A stretch of DNA of 19,526 nt from NCBI GenBank assembly GCA_035765855.1, contig DASTWM010000562.1, forward strand, positions 1 to 19,526. Reading direction: 5' to 3'. Source of the stretch: DASTWM01 sp035765855. GTDB lineage: Bacteria; Chloroflexota; Chloroflexia; Chloroflexales; Roseiflexaceae. Under the pieces are notes generated by a model. That model did no database searches and was not told the DNA's origin. It worked only from the letters and a program-made list of their open reading frames with translations. Numbering within the stretch: the stretch's first letter is position 1; each line of letters begins with the position of its first letter. Below are positions 6,488-14,718 of this stretch, piece by piece. Made by a program: the position numbers and the translations under genes.

Positions 6488-8719
6488 ATGACAATTGTTC
6501 GCTCGCTTAACGGTCCATGGCAACTCCTTCCGGTCGATGCCTTCCGCCAGGGCTTTTACCCGCGTGACGATCGCGCGTGGGTTGAACAGCAGCTTCCGGC
6601 CCACTGGCAGCAGCACGCATTGTTCGAACGCTACAGCGGCAAAATGGTCTATCGCAAAGCCTTCTCCCTGGATGAGCGCGTGCCTGATGGACAGTCGCCC
6701 CGCCGCCACTGGCTGCGCTTCAACGGGGTGTTTTACTGGATGCAGGCGTACTTCAACGGCGTGGATCTGGGCCGCGATGAAGGCTACTTTGTGCCGCATG
6801 AGTACGAAGTCACCGACTGGCTCCATGCGGAAAACACGCTGGTGGTCGAGGTGGACTGCCCTGAGGAGCATAACAAGTTCGGCAAGCGGATGATCACCGG
6901 CGTCTTTTCGCACTGGGATTGCATCGATCCGGCCACCAACCCCGGCGGCATGTGGCTGCCGGTCGAGCTCATTTCGACCGGCGCGGTACGAATCAAAACG
7001 GTGCAGTTGCAGACCGAGCGCGCGAGTTCTGCGCTGGCGGAGATTCGCTTCCGAACCACGGTCGATAGCACGACGGCCCGCGATGTCACACTGCGCTGGA
7101 CGCTTGAGCCGAAGAACTTTGCCGGTCAGGTGCAGGTGATCGAAATGCGCCGCGCGCTGGCCGCAGGCGAGCAGGAGATCGCCGGTCTGTTCAACGTGAG
7201 CGACCCGCAGCTCTGGTGGACGCACGATCTCGGCCACCCGAACTGCTACACCGTGCGCCTGGAAGTTGTCGATAATGACACCGTTTCCGACGATTACACA
7301 TGCACATTCGGCATCCGCACGTTCACCTTCGAGAACTGGATCGCGCGCTTGAACGGCAAGCGTTTGTTCATCAAGGGCAGCAACTACGCGCCCGGCGATG
7401 TCCGCATTGCCACCATGACATTCGAGCAGTTTGTGTGCGACATCGAACTGGCACAGCAATGCCACATGAATATGCTGCGCGTTCATGCGCATGTCGAGCA
7501 TCCCGACTTCTACGAGGCGGCGAATCTGGCAGGCGTGCTGCTGTGGCAGGACTTCCCCATGCAATGGCTGTATCGCCGCTCGGTGCTGCCGGAAGCCGAG
7601 CGCCAGGCGCGCCAGATGGTGCGCCTGCTGTACAATCATCCTTCCCTGGTGGTCTGGTGCATGCACAACGAGCCGCTGTACAACGCCGACACGCGCGACG
7701 AGCGTATCACCACCGTGCTGCGCACCTATTTTTCAGTCTTTGTGTGGAACTGGAACCGCGATGTTCTCGACACGCACCTTAAGCATGTCGCGGAAAGCGA
7801 GGATGCCACACGTTCGGTGGTGCGCTCGTCCGGCGAATACGCGATTCCATTGCTGCACAAAGGCACCGACACGCATTTTTATTTTGGCTGGTACGCGGTG
7901 TATGGCCCGCTGTGGTTTTTCAGCCGTCTCGCGCACCGCTTCCCGAAGAATGTGCGCTTCGTGACCGAGTTTGGCGCGCAGAGCTTCCCGAATTACGAGA
8001 GCACGATCAAATTTGTCAGCGAGGACATCTCGCAGATTGATTGGAACCATCTGATCGATCGTCATCTCTTTCAAGAGAACATGCTCGCGCACTGGTTGGA
8101 TTGGAAGGCGGCTGAATCGCTGCAAGAGTTGATTGACATGACTCAGGAATACCAGTCTTCGATCAATCGCTTCTACATCGACCGTTTGCGCTACCATAAA
8201 TACCGCCCGACTGGCGGCATCGTGCCGTTCATGTTCCACGATCCCAACCCGGCGGTGCTCTGGTCGGTGGTCGATTACTGGCGCGTGCCGAAGCGCTCGT
8301 ATTACGCGCTGCGCGATGCGTTCAGCCCGCAATACATGTTCACGCTGCTAGAGCATGAGCAGGTCGCGCTCGGCGACACGGTTGATCTGCCGATTTACAT
8401 TGTCAACGACGCGCACGAGGCCGTGCCGGTCGAGCTTGAGATGCAGTTGCGCGGCCCTGATGGCGAGGAACTTGCCAGTTTCGCAAAGCCGCTGACGCTG
8501 CCCGCCGACTGCATGGCCATGGAGATCGAGCGTTTGCGCTTGTCGCCCGACCAACTCGGCACGTATTGTTTGGTGCTGGTGCTCCGCAATCTCCAGGGCG
8601 GCGAGCTTGAAAATGTCTATCGCATTGTGGTCGGCGAGCGCGGCAGCGTGGGGGAGTATAGCAGTTTGCGGTCGCATCCCATGATCGTGCGGCGCGACCG
8701 CGAGCGGCTGGCGCGTTAA
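6488..8719 (+). CDS. Glycoside hydrolase family 2 protein (beta-mannosidase-like)
   Basis: This 743-residue retaining glycosidase belongs to the GH2 group of beta-mannosidases and related exo-enzymes. Residues about 1-160 form the N-terminal sugar-binding jelly roll (HWLRFNGVFYWMQAYFNGVDLG, then NPGGMW). About 165-275 is an Ig-like sandwich. About 280-610 is the TIM barrel, entered by NGKRLFIKGSNYAP. About 615-715 is a C-terminal Ig-like domain. The predicted acid/base is Glu395 in CMHNEP and the nucleophile is Glu494 in FVTEFG; both are present. The protein is shorter than typical beta-mannosidases (about 800-850 residues). No signal peptide is seen, so it should act in the cytoplasm on imported oligosaccharides. 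The start follows a near-consensus promoter. It is probably the first gene of an operon with the M20 and SDR genes. Exact sugar specificity (mannose, glucosamine or another) cannot be settled from sequence. Confidence 0.9.
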   Translation: MTIVRSLNGPWQLLPVDAFRQGFYPRDDRAWVEQQLPAHWQQHALFERYSGKMVYRKAFSLDERVPDGQSPRRHWLRFNGVFYWMQAYFNGVDLGRDEGYFVPHEYEVTDWLHAENTLVVEVDCPEEHNKFGKRMITGVFSHWDCIDPATNPGGMWLPVELISTGAVRIKTVQLQTERASSALAEIRFRTTVDSTTARDVTLRWTLEPKNFAGQVQVIEMRRALAAGEQEIAGLFNVSDPQLWWTHDLGHPNCYTVRLEVVDNDTVSDDYTCTFGIRTFTFENWIARLNGKRLFIKGSNYAPGDVRIATMTFEQFVCDIELAQQCHMNMLRVHAHVEHPDFYEAANLAGVLLWQDFPMQWLYRRSVLPEAERQARQMVRLLYNHPSLVVWCMHNEPLYNADTRDERITTVLRTYFSVFVWNWNRDVLDTHLKHVAESEDATRSVVRSSGEYAIPLLHKGTDTHFYFGWYAVYGPLWFFSRLAHRFPKNVRFVTEFGAQSFPNYESTIKFVSEDISQIDWNHLIDRHLFQENMLAHWLDWKAAESLQELIDMTQEYQSSINRFYIDRLRYHKYRPTGGIVPFMFHDPNPAVLWSVVDYWRVPKRSYYALRDAFSPQYMFTLLEHEQVALGDTVDLPIYIVNDAHEAVPVELEMQLRGPDGEELASFAKPLTLPADCMAMEIERLRLSPDQLGTYCLVLVLRNLQGGELENVYRIVVGERGSVGEYSSLRSHPMIVRRDRERLAR

Positions 8720-8755
8720 TGGATTACTTTATTCTGTAGTGTGAAAGAGAAAACG

Positions 8756-9940
<1,185 letters not shown>

Positions 9941-9957
9941 CACCGCGAAGCATCACC

Positions 9958-10941
9958 ATGAACATACTTGTTACAGGCGGCAGCGGCTTCGTCGGCGCGA
10001 GCATCGTCCGGGCGCTGGTGGAGCGCGGCGAGCGTGTGCGCGTGCTGCGGCGGGCGAGTTCCAGTCTTGTCGCGCTCGAAGGTTTACCGGTTGAGCATGT
10101 CGTTGGCGACATCCTGGATCCAGATGCCGTCGCGCGCGCCGTGGATGGCTGCGAACTCGTGTTTCACACGGCTGCTATTTCATCGTACTGGCGCTCCAGG
10201 CGCGATCAGGTGTACCGAACTAATGCTGACGGCACGCGCATTGTCATGGATGCCTGCCTCAGCGCGGGCGTGCGGCGGGTGGTGCATACGTCGTCATGCG
10301 CCGCAATCGGGATCGCGCCAAACGGCATTGCCGATGAGCAGACGCCGTTCGATGCGTTGAGCCGCACGTTCGTGTACGCCGACAGCAAGCGCCTGGCGGA
10401 AGAAGAAGTGCGGCGTGCAGTGGCACGCGGCCTCGATGCGGTAATCGTGAATCCGGCGACCGTGATCGGCGCGGGCGATGTGTACGTCGGCTCCGGCTCG
10501 CTGGTGGTCGAAATTGCGCGCGGGCGCATGCCAGCCGTGCCGCCGGGTGGCATGTGCGTGGCCGACATCGACGCGGTCGTGCAGGGGCATCTGGCGGCGG
10601 CGGAGCGCGGGCGCACAGGCGAGCGCTACATTCTGGGCGGCGAAAATCTGTCGCACCGCCGCATCGCGCAGGTGGTGGCCCAGGTGGTCGGGCGGCGCGC
10701 GCCGCGCCTGGTTGTGCCGTCGGTCATGCTGCGCCCGGTTGCCGCCGCCGTCGATACGTGGAACAATGTGTCGCGCCGCCCGCCGCTGATCAGCGGTGAG
10801 CAGGTCCGGTTGAGCGGCGTCAACTTTTTCTTCAATTCAAGCAAAGCCATGCGCGAGCTTGGCTATCCGCTCATGCCGTTCCGCGATGCTGCCCGAAAGG
10901 CGTTCGCGTGGTATCAGGAGCATGGCTATATCAAGATATGA
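9958..10941 (+). CDS. NAD(P)-dependent epimerase/dehydratase, extended SDR family
   Basis: This 327-residue extended short-chain dehydrogenase/reductase has a Rossmann nucleotide-binding motif TGGSGFVG at residues 6-13 and an acidic-turn region GDILD at 50-54. Its catalytic Tyr140 and Lys144 lie in the YADSK pattern, and the catalytic Ser is in HTSS (110-113). Overall it resembles dihydroflavonol-4-reductase-like and hopanoid-associated sugar epimerase (HpnA-like) proteins. NPATVIGAGD and SLVVEIARGRMPAVPPGG are typical of that branch. Substrate is unknown; a nucleotide sugar or a ketone are both possible. It starts 17 bp after the amidohydrolase stop, without a clear Shine-Dalgarno, consistent with an operon. 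Its 3' end overlaps the 3' end of the convergent P450 gene by 16 bp. Confidence 0.88.
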   Translation: MNILVTGGSGFVGASIVRALVERGERVRVLRRASSSLVALEGLPVEHVVGDILDPDAVARAVDGCELVFHTAAISSYWRSRRDQVYRTNADGTRIVMDACLSAGVRRVVHTSSCAAIGIAPNGIADEQTPFDALSRTFVYADSKRLAEEEVRRAVARGLDAVIVNPATVIGAGDVYVGSGSLVVEIARGRMPAVPPGGMCVADIDAVVQGHLAAAERGRTGERYILGGENLSHRRIAQVVAQVVGRRAPRLVVPSVMLRPVAAAVDTWNNVSRRPPLISGEQVRLSGVNFFFNSSKAMRELGYPLMPFRDAARKAFAWYQEHGYIKI

Positions 10942-12119
10942 TCCATGCTCCCACTCTGCCCAATCAGCGGTATTCGCGCATTCACGGATGGACGATAGAT
11001 CACCGACGAAGGCAGATGCGCCCAAACGTCAGTTGACGACAATTGCTCAACGCCTGCTTTGGCGATTGCCGAAGCGAGCGCATCGCCCGGGCATGCATGC
11101 GCGCCCATGCCAAAGGTAAAGGTGCGCCGATCCGTGCGCCACAGCTTAAATTCATCCGGGGATGGATGTATCTGTGAATCACGATTTGCCGCCGCAAGCA
11201 CAAGCAAAATTGTCGCGCCAGCATGCATCGCCTGCCCAGCGACAACGCCATCCTGCGCGAGAAAACGGTGCGTGTTCTGAATCGGCGGATCGTAACGGAG
11301 TGTCTCCTGGATGGCGTCGTGGAGCGCGCGTGCGTGAGTATCCCGCGCTTCGGCGTGTGCAGCGAGCGCCAGCAACGTGTTGCCGATCAGCCCGGCGGTC
11401 GCTTCGTATGCCTGCGACAGAAACCCGATTCCGTTGGCAACCACGCAGTCGCTGTCGTCGCGCCCGAGCCGCTGGGCCTCGCGCGCAAGAGCACTGAGCA
11501 GTCCTTCACTTGCTTCCATTTGCTGCGCGTGCAACAGCAAATGGAACGCATCGCGCAACTGTGCCGCCGCGTGCTTCCCACGTTCAATCTGCTCGACGCT
11601 GCTGCCTGGCGCGAGGCAGCCCACAAAATCGCTGATCCACAAGGCAGCCTGAGGCAGTTGATCATCGGGAATGCCAAGCAGGCTGCCAACCGCATACACC
11701 GGCAGATCAAAGGCGAAGTCCGCAAAATGGGCGGACGTGTCGTTACAGCCATACTGTTCGGCCAGCACGCGCGCCCAGCGGTTGCTTTGCTCAGTAGCCT
11801 GCTCCTTTGTAACCGATGCCAGAGTTGCCGACACGGCATGCTTGAACGGGCAGTGATCTGTGCCGTCGTTCATGCGAACGAGCTGCCGAAAAATGTCGGC
11901 GGCGGGCGAGCCAAGCAACGCTGTGGGGACAGGCTCTGCGGCAGGGCGCACGCGACAAAGCGGATTGTTGAAGACCGCGGCGACCATCTCGGCGCTGGAA
12001 GCCACCCACAACCCAAGCACGTCATCGTAATACAGCGGTTATGTCGCCACCAGATCCGCATAGCAGGGGTATGGATTGTGCGCGGTTACGGCTGTCAATG
12101 GAGTAAGCAACTGAGCCAT
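10926..12119 (-). pseudogene. Cytochrome P450 interrupted by an in-frame TAA at codon 27
   Basis: From the ATG at 12119 the frame reads MAQLLTPLTAVTAHNPYPCY..., a normal bacterial P450 N-terminus (NPYP..Y). TAA follows at 12041-12039. The same frame then continues with PLYYDDVLGLWVASSAEMV, exactly what a P450 should have next, to a stop at 10926. Counting the stop as codon 27, the gene would encode about 397 residues. Downstream motifs are intact: I-helix AYEATAG (about 237-243), ExxR as Glu272-Arg275 (ETLR), and heme-binding FGMGAHACPG with ligand Cys343. The start has an ideal AAGGAG, five bases away. One base change (CAA, GAA or AAA to TAA) would explain the stop. The alternative is restart at GTG 12020 (364 residues), which lacks a Shine-Dalgarno and loses the N-terminal helix. 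A sequencing error cannot be excluded. It is likely co-transcribed after the ABM gene. Confidence 0.85.
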
Positions 12120-12124
12120 AGGTT

Positions 12125-12130
12125 CTCCTT
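12125..12130 (-). promoter_or_regulatory. Shine-Dalgarno of the P450 gene
   Basis: AAGGAG on the minus strand is followed by a 5-nt spacer and the ATG at 12119. It marks the original P450 start upstream of the premature stop, and so shows that the 364-residue reading from GTG 12020 is not the ancestral gene. Confidence 0.8.
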
Positions 12131-12135
12131 TTTGC

Positions 12136-12185
12136 CACAGAGACTATAGAGGACGTATGCGAATTGATTCTCTGTGTTCTCTGTG
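12136..12185. repeat. Inverted/direct CTCTGTG repeat in the ABM-P450 gap
   Basis: CACAGAGA (12136-12143) is the exact inverse of TCTCTGTG at 12169-12176, and again of the copy at 12178-12185. The two right-hand copies form a 9-bp tandem, TTCTCTGTG twice (12168-12185). The element fills the 84-bp gap between ABM and P450. It could fold into alternative hairpins in the transcript just upstream of the P450 ribosome-binding site. It looks like a small dispersed intergenic repeat, but copy number elsewhere cannot be seen here. Confidence 0.6.
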
Positions 12186-12203
12186 TCCTATGCTTAATGG
12201 ATA

Positions 12204-12893
12204 TTAAAACATCGCTACCGCTGGCACATGCGGGTAGAACTGCGGCGCTTCAGCGCGATCACGCATGCCGTAGGCGCGGATGACGCGCACGAAACGGCTG
12301 CGAGGCGCAGGATATTGGATTGGTGCGATCTGCGTCGCGTGCCAGGCGTGCGCGGATTCTGTGTCGGTCCAGCCTGCCAGCATGGCACGCTTGCCGGGAC
12401 GATAGATGCTCGTGAAGTGCGCGCCGTCGACCCAGCCCGTCGGAGCGTGCGCCGGATCGATTGTCGCAACCTGAACAAGCTGATCATGCTGCGTGCTGTC
12501 ACCGCTGGGTGGATCAAGTTCGATCACTGTGACTACTTTCGCGCTGCTCGTTTCAGTTGCGTCAAAGCGCTGCTGGCGCACCTCATGCCCGGCAGGCGGC
12601 GCGCTGTCAGCGGTGACCTCGCCGACTCGCAGCCGGTAATCGGCGAAAACCAGCGCGCGGCCCTGCTCCTGCACTTCGTGATGCAGCGCGTGCGTGCGCC
12701 AGCGAATCAGCGCCTTCTCATCGCGCCAGGTCGAGAGCGACAGAATGTATTTCGGATTATGAACGTTCGCAAAACGCTCGTTATCAATGAACCCGTTGAT
12801 CTGCTCAAGTTCAGGCCGGAGCAATTTGGCGAAGTCGAGATACTGCTGCATCTGCGCCTGATGCGGAAAGACTTCAAACAACACAACGAACAT
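12204..12893 (-). CDS. ABM-fold (antibiotic biosynthesis monooxygenase-like) protein
   Basis: This 229-residue protein has an N-terminal ABM domain at about residues 1-95: MFVVLFEVFPHQ at the start, then ILSLSTWRDEKALIRWRTHALHH and FADYRLRVGEV. This is the dimeric ferredoxin-like alpha/beta barrel of small monooxygenases and heme-degrading or quinol oxygenases. Residues about 115-229 look like a second, diverged domain of the same general size (VVTVIELDP..., then GKRAMLAGWTDTESAHAWH, SRFVRVIRAYGM). The start at 12893 is chosen because AAGGAG lies six bases upstream and because the ABM fold begins at that Met. A 13-residue longer start at 12932 would run into the candidate operator. It is divergent from the broken ArsR gene and 84 bp upstream of the P450. 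It appears intact. Substrate is unknown. Confidence 0.8.
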   Translation of the reverse strand: MFVVLFEVFPHQAQMQQYLDFAKLLRPELEQINGFIDNERFANVHNPKYILSLSTWRDEKALIRWRTHALHHEVQEQGRALVFADYRLRVGEVTADSAPPAGHEVRQQRFDATETSSAKVVTVIELDPPSGDSTQHDQLVQVATIDPAHAPTGWVDGAHFTSIYRPGKRAMLAGWTDTESAHAWHATQIAPIQYPAPRSRFVRVIRAYGMRDRAEAPQFYPHVPAVAMF

Positions 12894-12919
12894 GCGCGAC
12901 TCCTTACAAGACATCGACA

Positions 12920-12937
12920 CTTCGATAGCCATCGAAG
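12920..12937. promoter_or_regulatory. Perfect inverted repeat, candidate ArsR-family operator
   Basis: CTTCGAT (12920-12926), AGCC, ATCGAAG (12931-12937) is a perfect 7+7 bp inverted repeat. It lies in the 110-bp gap between the ABM and ArsR genes, 27 bp upstream of the ABM start. A second perfect palindrome, GAACATGTTC, lies at 12958-12967. ArsR-type regulators commonly bind such sites in divergent promoters and repress both directions. Assignment to this regulator is inference. Confidence 0.5.
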
Positions 12938-13003
12938 CATTGATGTGCTATGCTTTCGAACATGTTCATCGTAGCATGGGAATAGTTCAAGGAGCATCGA
13001 AGT

Positions 13004-13614
13004 ATGCCAGCAGATCCCAATTTTGCCCACACCGCCGCGCTGCTTGGCGTCAAAGCGCTGACCGCAAGCGAGTTAGCCCATGGCGCGGGCGGGTCGCCGC
13101 AAACGGCCAGCACGCATCTTGCGCGATTGCCTGACGGTGGCTTGTTGCAGGTCGTCGCGTCGGGCCGCCGCCGCTATTATTGCCTGGCGAGCCCGCAGAT
13201 TGCACAGGTGCTCGAAACATTGTCAGGCATCGCGCCGCCTGCACAAGTGACATCGCTGCGCCAATCCGACAGCGCGGGCGATTCGCTTCGCCCGAACGTG
13301 CTATGATCATCTTGCTGGCACAGTTGGCGTGAACGTCTGGTTGAATGCAACATCATTGCCCAGGCTGGCGAGAGCTATCAGGTGACAGCGGCTGGGTTCA
13401 CACGGTTGGAAGATCATGTATCACGGGTCGTCGGCGGGTGGCGGCGCGGGCATGTTTGGATTGGAGCGAGCGCCGTAACCATGTTGCTGGAGCATTTGGG
13501 GCTGTGCTGACCGACTGGCTCCTCACGCAGGACTGGCTGCGGCGCGTTCCCAGCAGCCGCGCGGTATGCCTTACCGAGACAGCGCGGGCTGGGTTCTTGC
13601 GTGCATTGAGAAGG
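13004..13614 (+). pseudogene. Degraded ArsR-family winged-helix regulator (multiple frameshifts)
   Basis: AAGGAG nine bases upstream leads to ATG 13004 and a 100-residue ORF ending at 13306, with a clear ArsR-type helix-turn-helix and wing (ALTASELA, then SPQTASTHLARL, GRRRYYCLASP). Family proteins continue with a C-terminal domain, and its pieces are found downstream in other frames. Frame +1 gives IRFARTCYDHLAGTVGV (about 13277-13330). The original frame gives ERLVECNIIAQAGESYQVTA to RLEDH (about 13331-13417). The third frame gives RACLDWSERRNHVAGAFGAV to FLRALRR (about 13444-13614). So at least three frameshifts are needed. The N-terminus also lacks the usual GDPARAxML segment, since AALLGVKALTA joins directly, implying an in-frame loss of about 12-14 residues. 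I recognised the family signature CLDWSERR from memory. The truncated 100-residue product might still be made. Confidence 0.8.
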
Positions 13615-13645
13615 TCATACAATTTCCAATCTCAATCTGCAATCC

Positions 13646-14716
13646 CTACCGGCCCCATGACAGCCCTGAATCAGCATCAATGCCCAGATTCGTCGTAAGC
13701 TGGCGCGGCTTGCCGATTCGCAGCCCGTCAGCTTCCGGCGTGATGTCGGCCACCCACAGGTCGAAACGATTGTTGCCTGGCTCCATCGCGAGAAACGCGA
13801 TCTGTTTGCCGTCCGGCGAGAAGGCCGGAGCGCGCGCGCTGCCGAGGCTGGTCAGGCGCAGCGGCTCGCCACCTTTGGCGGGCATGGCAAACACATCGGT
13901 GCCGTCGGTGTCGCGCGTGGCGAAGGCGAACCATTTGCCGTCTGCCGAAAAGGTTGGATCGTAGCTTTGTTCCGGCACGCCCGGCAGCGGGCTTACGTCG
14001 TTCGTTTCGGGATCAAAATGGAGAATCTGCGGCGGCTTATTCAGCACATTCGGCGAAAACACAAACACAATGCTCTTGCCGTCCGGCGCATAGATCGGGC
14101 GCAGCACCTGGCCCTCGTTGTCGGCATACAACTGTTCGGGTTTGCTGCCGGCCGCCACAGGCGAACTGAACAGCGTCATGTTGTACTCGACGGCTGGTGT
14201 ACCAAACGGCGGCGCGGCCTGCGCGCTGAAAATCACCGTGCGGCCGTCGGGCGAGAAGGACGGATAAAATGCCCAGGTCGTGTCATAAATACGCTCGTAG
14301 CTGTGCAGCGGCTGGGTCGTGCCATCCTTAGTCAACTGGATCAGGTCAGAACCCGTTGCCGTCATGACCACGATATTGCTGTAGCTTTCCTCGCGCTGAA
14401 CGCCCGCGATCCACGATCCATCCGGCGACCATGCAGGCTGCCACAGGTTGCCTTTATCGGTTAGTTGCCGCCCCGACCCCGATTGCCACATCCAGATATC
14501 GCCGTCCTTCGCGAACAGCAAGCGGCCCGGCAGCGTTTCTTCCGGCGCAACCACGGTTGGTGCTGGGCCAACGGGCTTCGGCGTCGGCTCGGTGATGAGT
14601 TGTGGCAGCGGGGAAGGTGTCGGCTGGGGCGATTCTTCGGCGGTCGGCCCGCACGCGGCGATACACATGGCGAGCAACAGCGCTGCCAGGCAGGCGCAGG
14701 TGGAATGTTTCGTCAT
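13646..14716 (-). CDS. WD40/TolB-like beta-propeller lipoprotein
   Basis: This 356-residue secreted lipoprotein has a signal peptide (CLAALLLAMCIAAC) with a lipobox ending at Cys22. A Pro/Thr-rich spacer follows at about 25-60. The propeller blades carry the PD40/TolB signature: AWSPDGSWIAGV, PSFSPDGRTVIFSA, YAPDGKSIVFVF, FSADGKWFAFAT and AFSPDGKQIAFLA. That gives five clear WSPDG-type blades and probably six in all. It should be anchored on the outer face of the cytoplasmic membrane and act as a binding scaffold; no enzymatic residues are evident. Its ATG lies two bases beyond the TGA of the upstream kinase gene, so translation is probably coupled. The product may work at the membrane with that lipid-modifying enzyme, which is inference from position. 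Its 3' end lies just beyond the convergent ArsR remnant. Confidence 0.88.
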   Translation of the reverse strand: MTKHSTCACLAALLLAMCIAACGPTAEESPQPTPSPLPQLITEPTPKPVGPAPTVVAPEETLPGRLLFAKDGDIWMWQSGSGRQLTDKGNLWQPAWSPDGSWIAGVQREESYSNIVVMTATGSDLIQLTKDGTTQPLHSYERIYDTTWAFYPSFSPDGRTVIFSAQAAPPFGTPAVEYNMTLFSSPVAAGSKPEQLYADNEGQVLRPIYAPDGKSIVFVFSPNVLNKPPQILHFDPETNDVSPLPGVPEQSYDPTFSADGKWFAFATRDTDGTDVFAMPAKGGEPLRLTSLGSARAPAFSPDGKQIAFLAMEPGNNRFDLWVADITPEADGLRIGKPRQLTTNLGIDADSGLSWGR

Positions 14717-14718
14717 GG

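Noticed and set aside
6428..7666. Minus-strand ORF of 412 residues opposite the GH2 gene
   Set aside because: It is antisense to the GH2 N-terminal half, has no recognisable motif, and crosses the plus-strand promoter.
8741..8755. GTG 8741 as the amidohydrolase start
   Set aside because: ATG 8756 has AAAGAG at good spacing and the family similarity begins just after it.
12039..12041. TAA as a recoded or alternative-code sense codon
   Set aside because: Other genes here use TAA as a normal stop (GH2, ABM, purD, zinc-ribbon), so genome-wide recoding is unlikely.
11223..12149. Plus-strand ORF of 308 residues opposite the P450
   Set aside because: The opposite strand carries clear P450 motifs, and the plus frame looks random.
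13345..13698. Separate small plus-strand gene of 117 residues
   Set aside because: Its middle contains the ArsR-family segment CLDWSERR and it starts in unrelated sequence, so it is a fragment of the broken regulator rather than a new gene.
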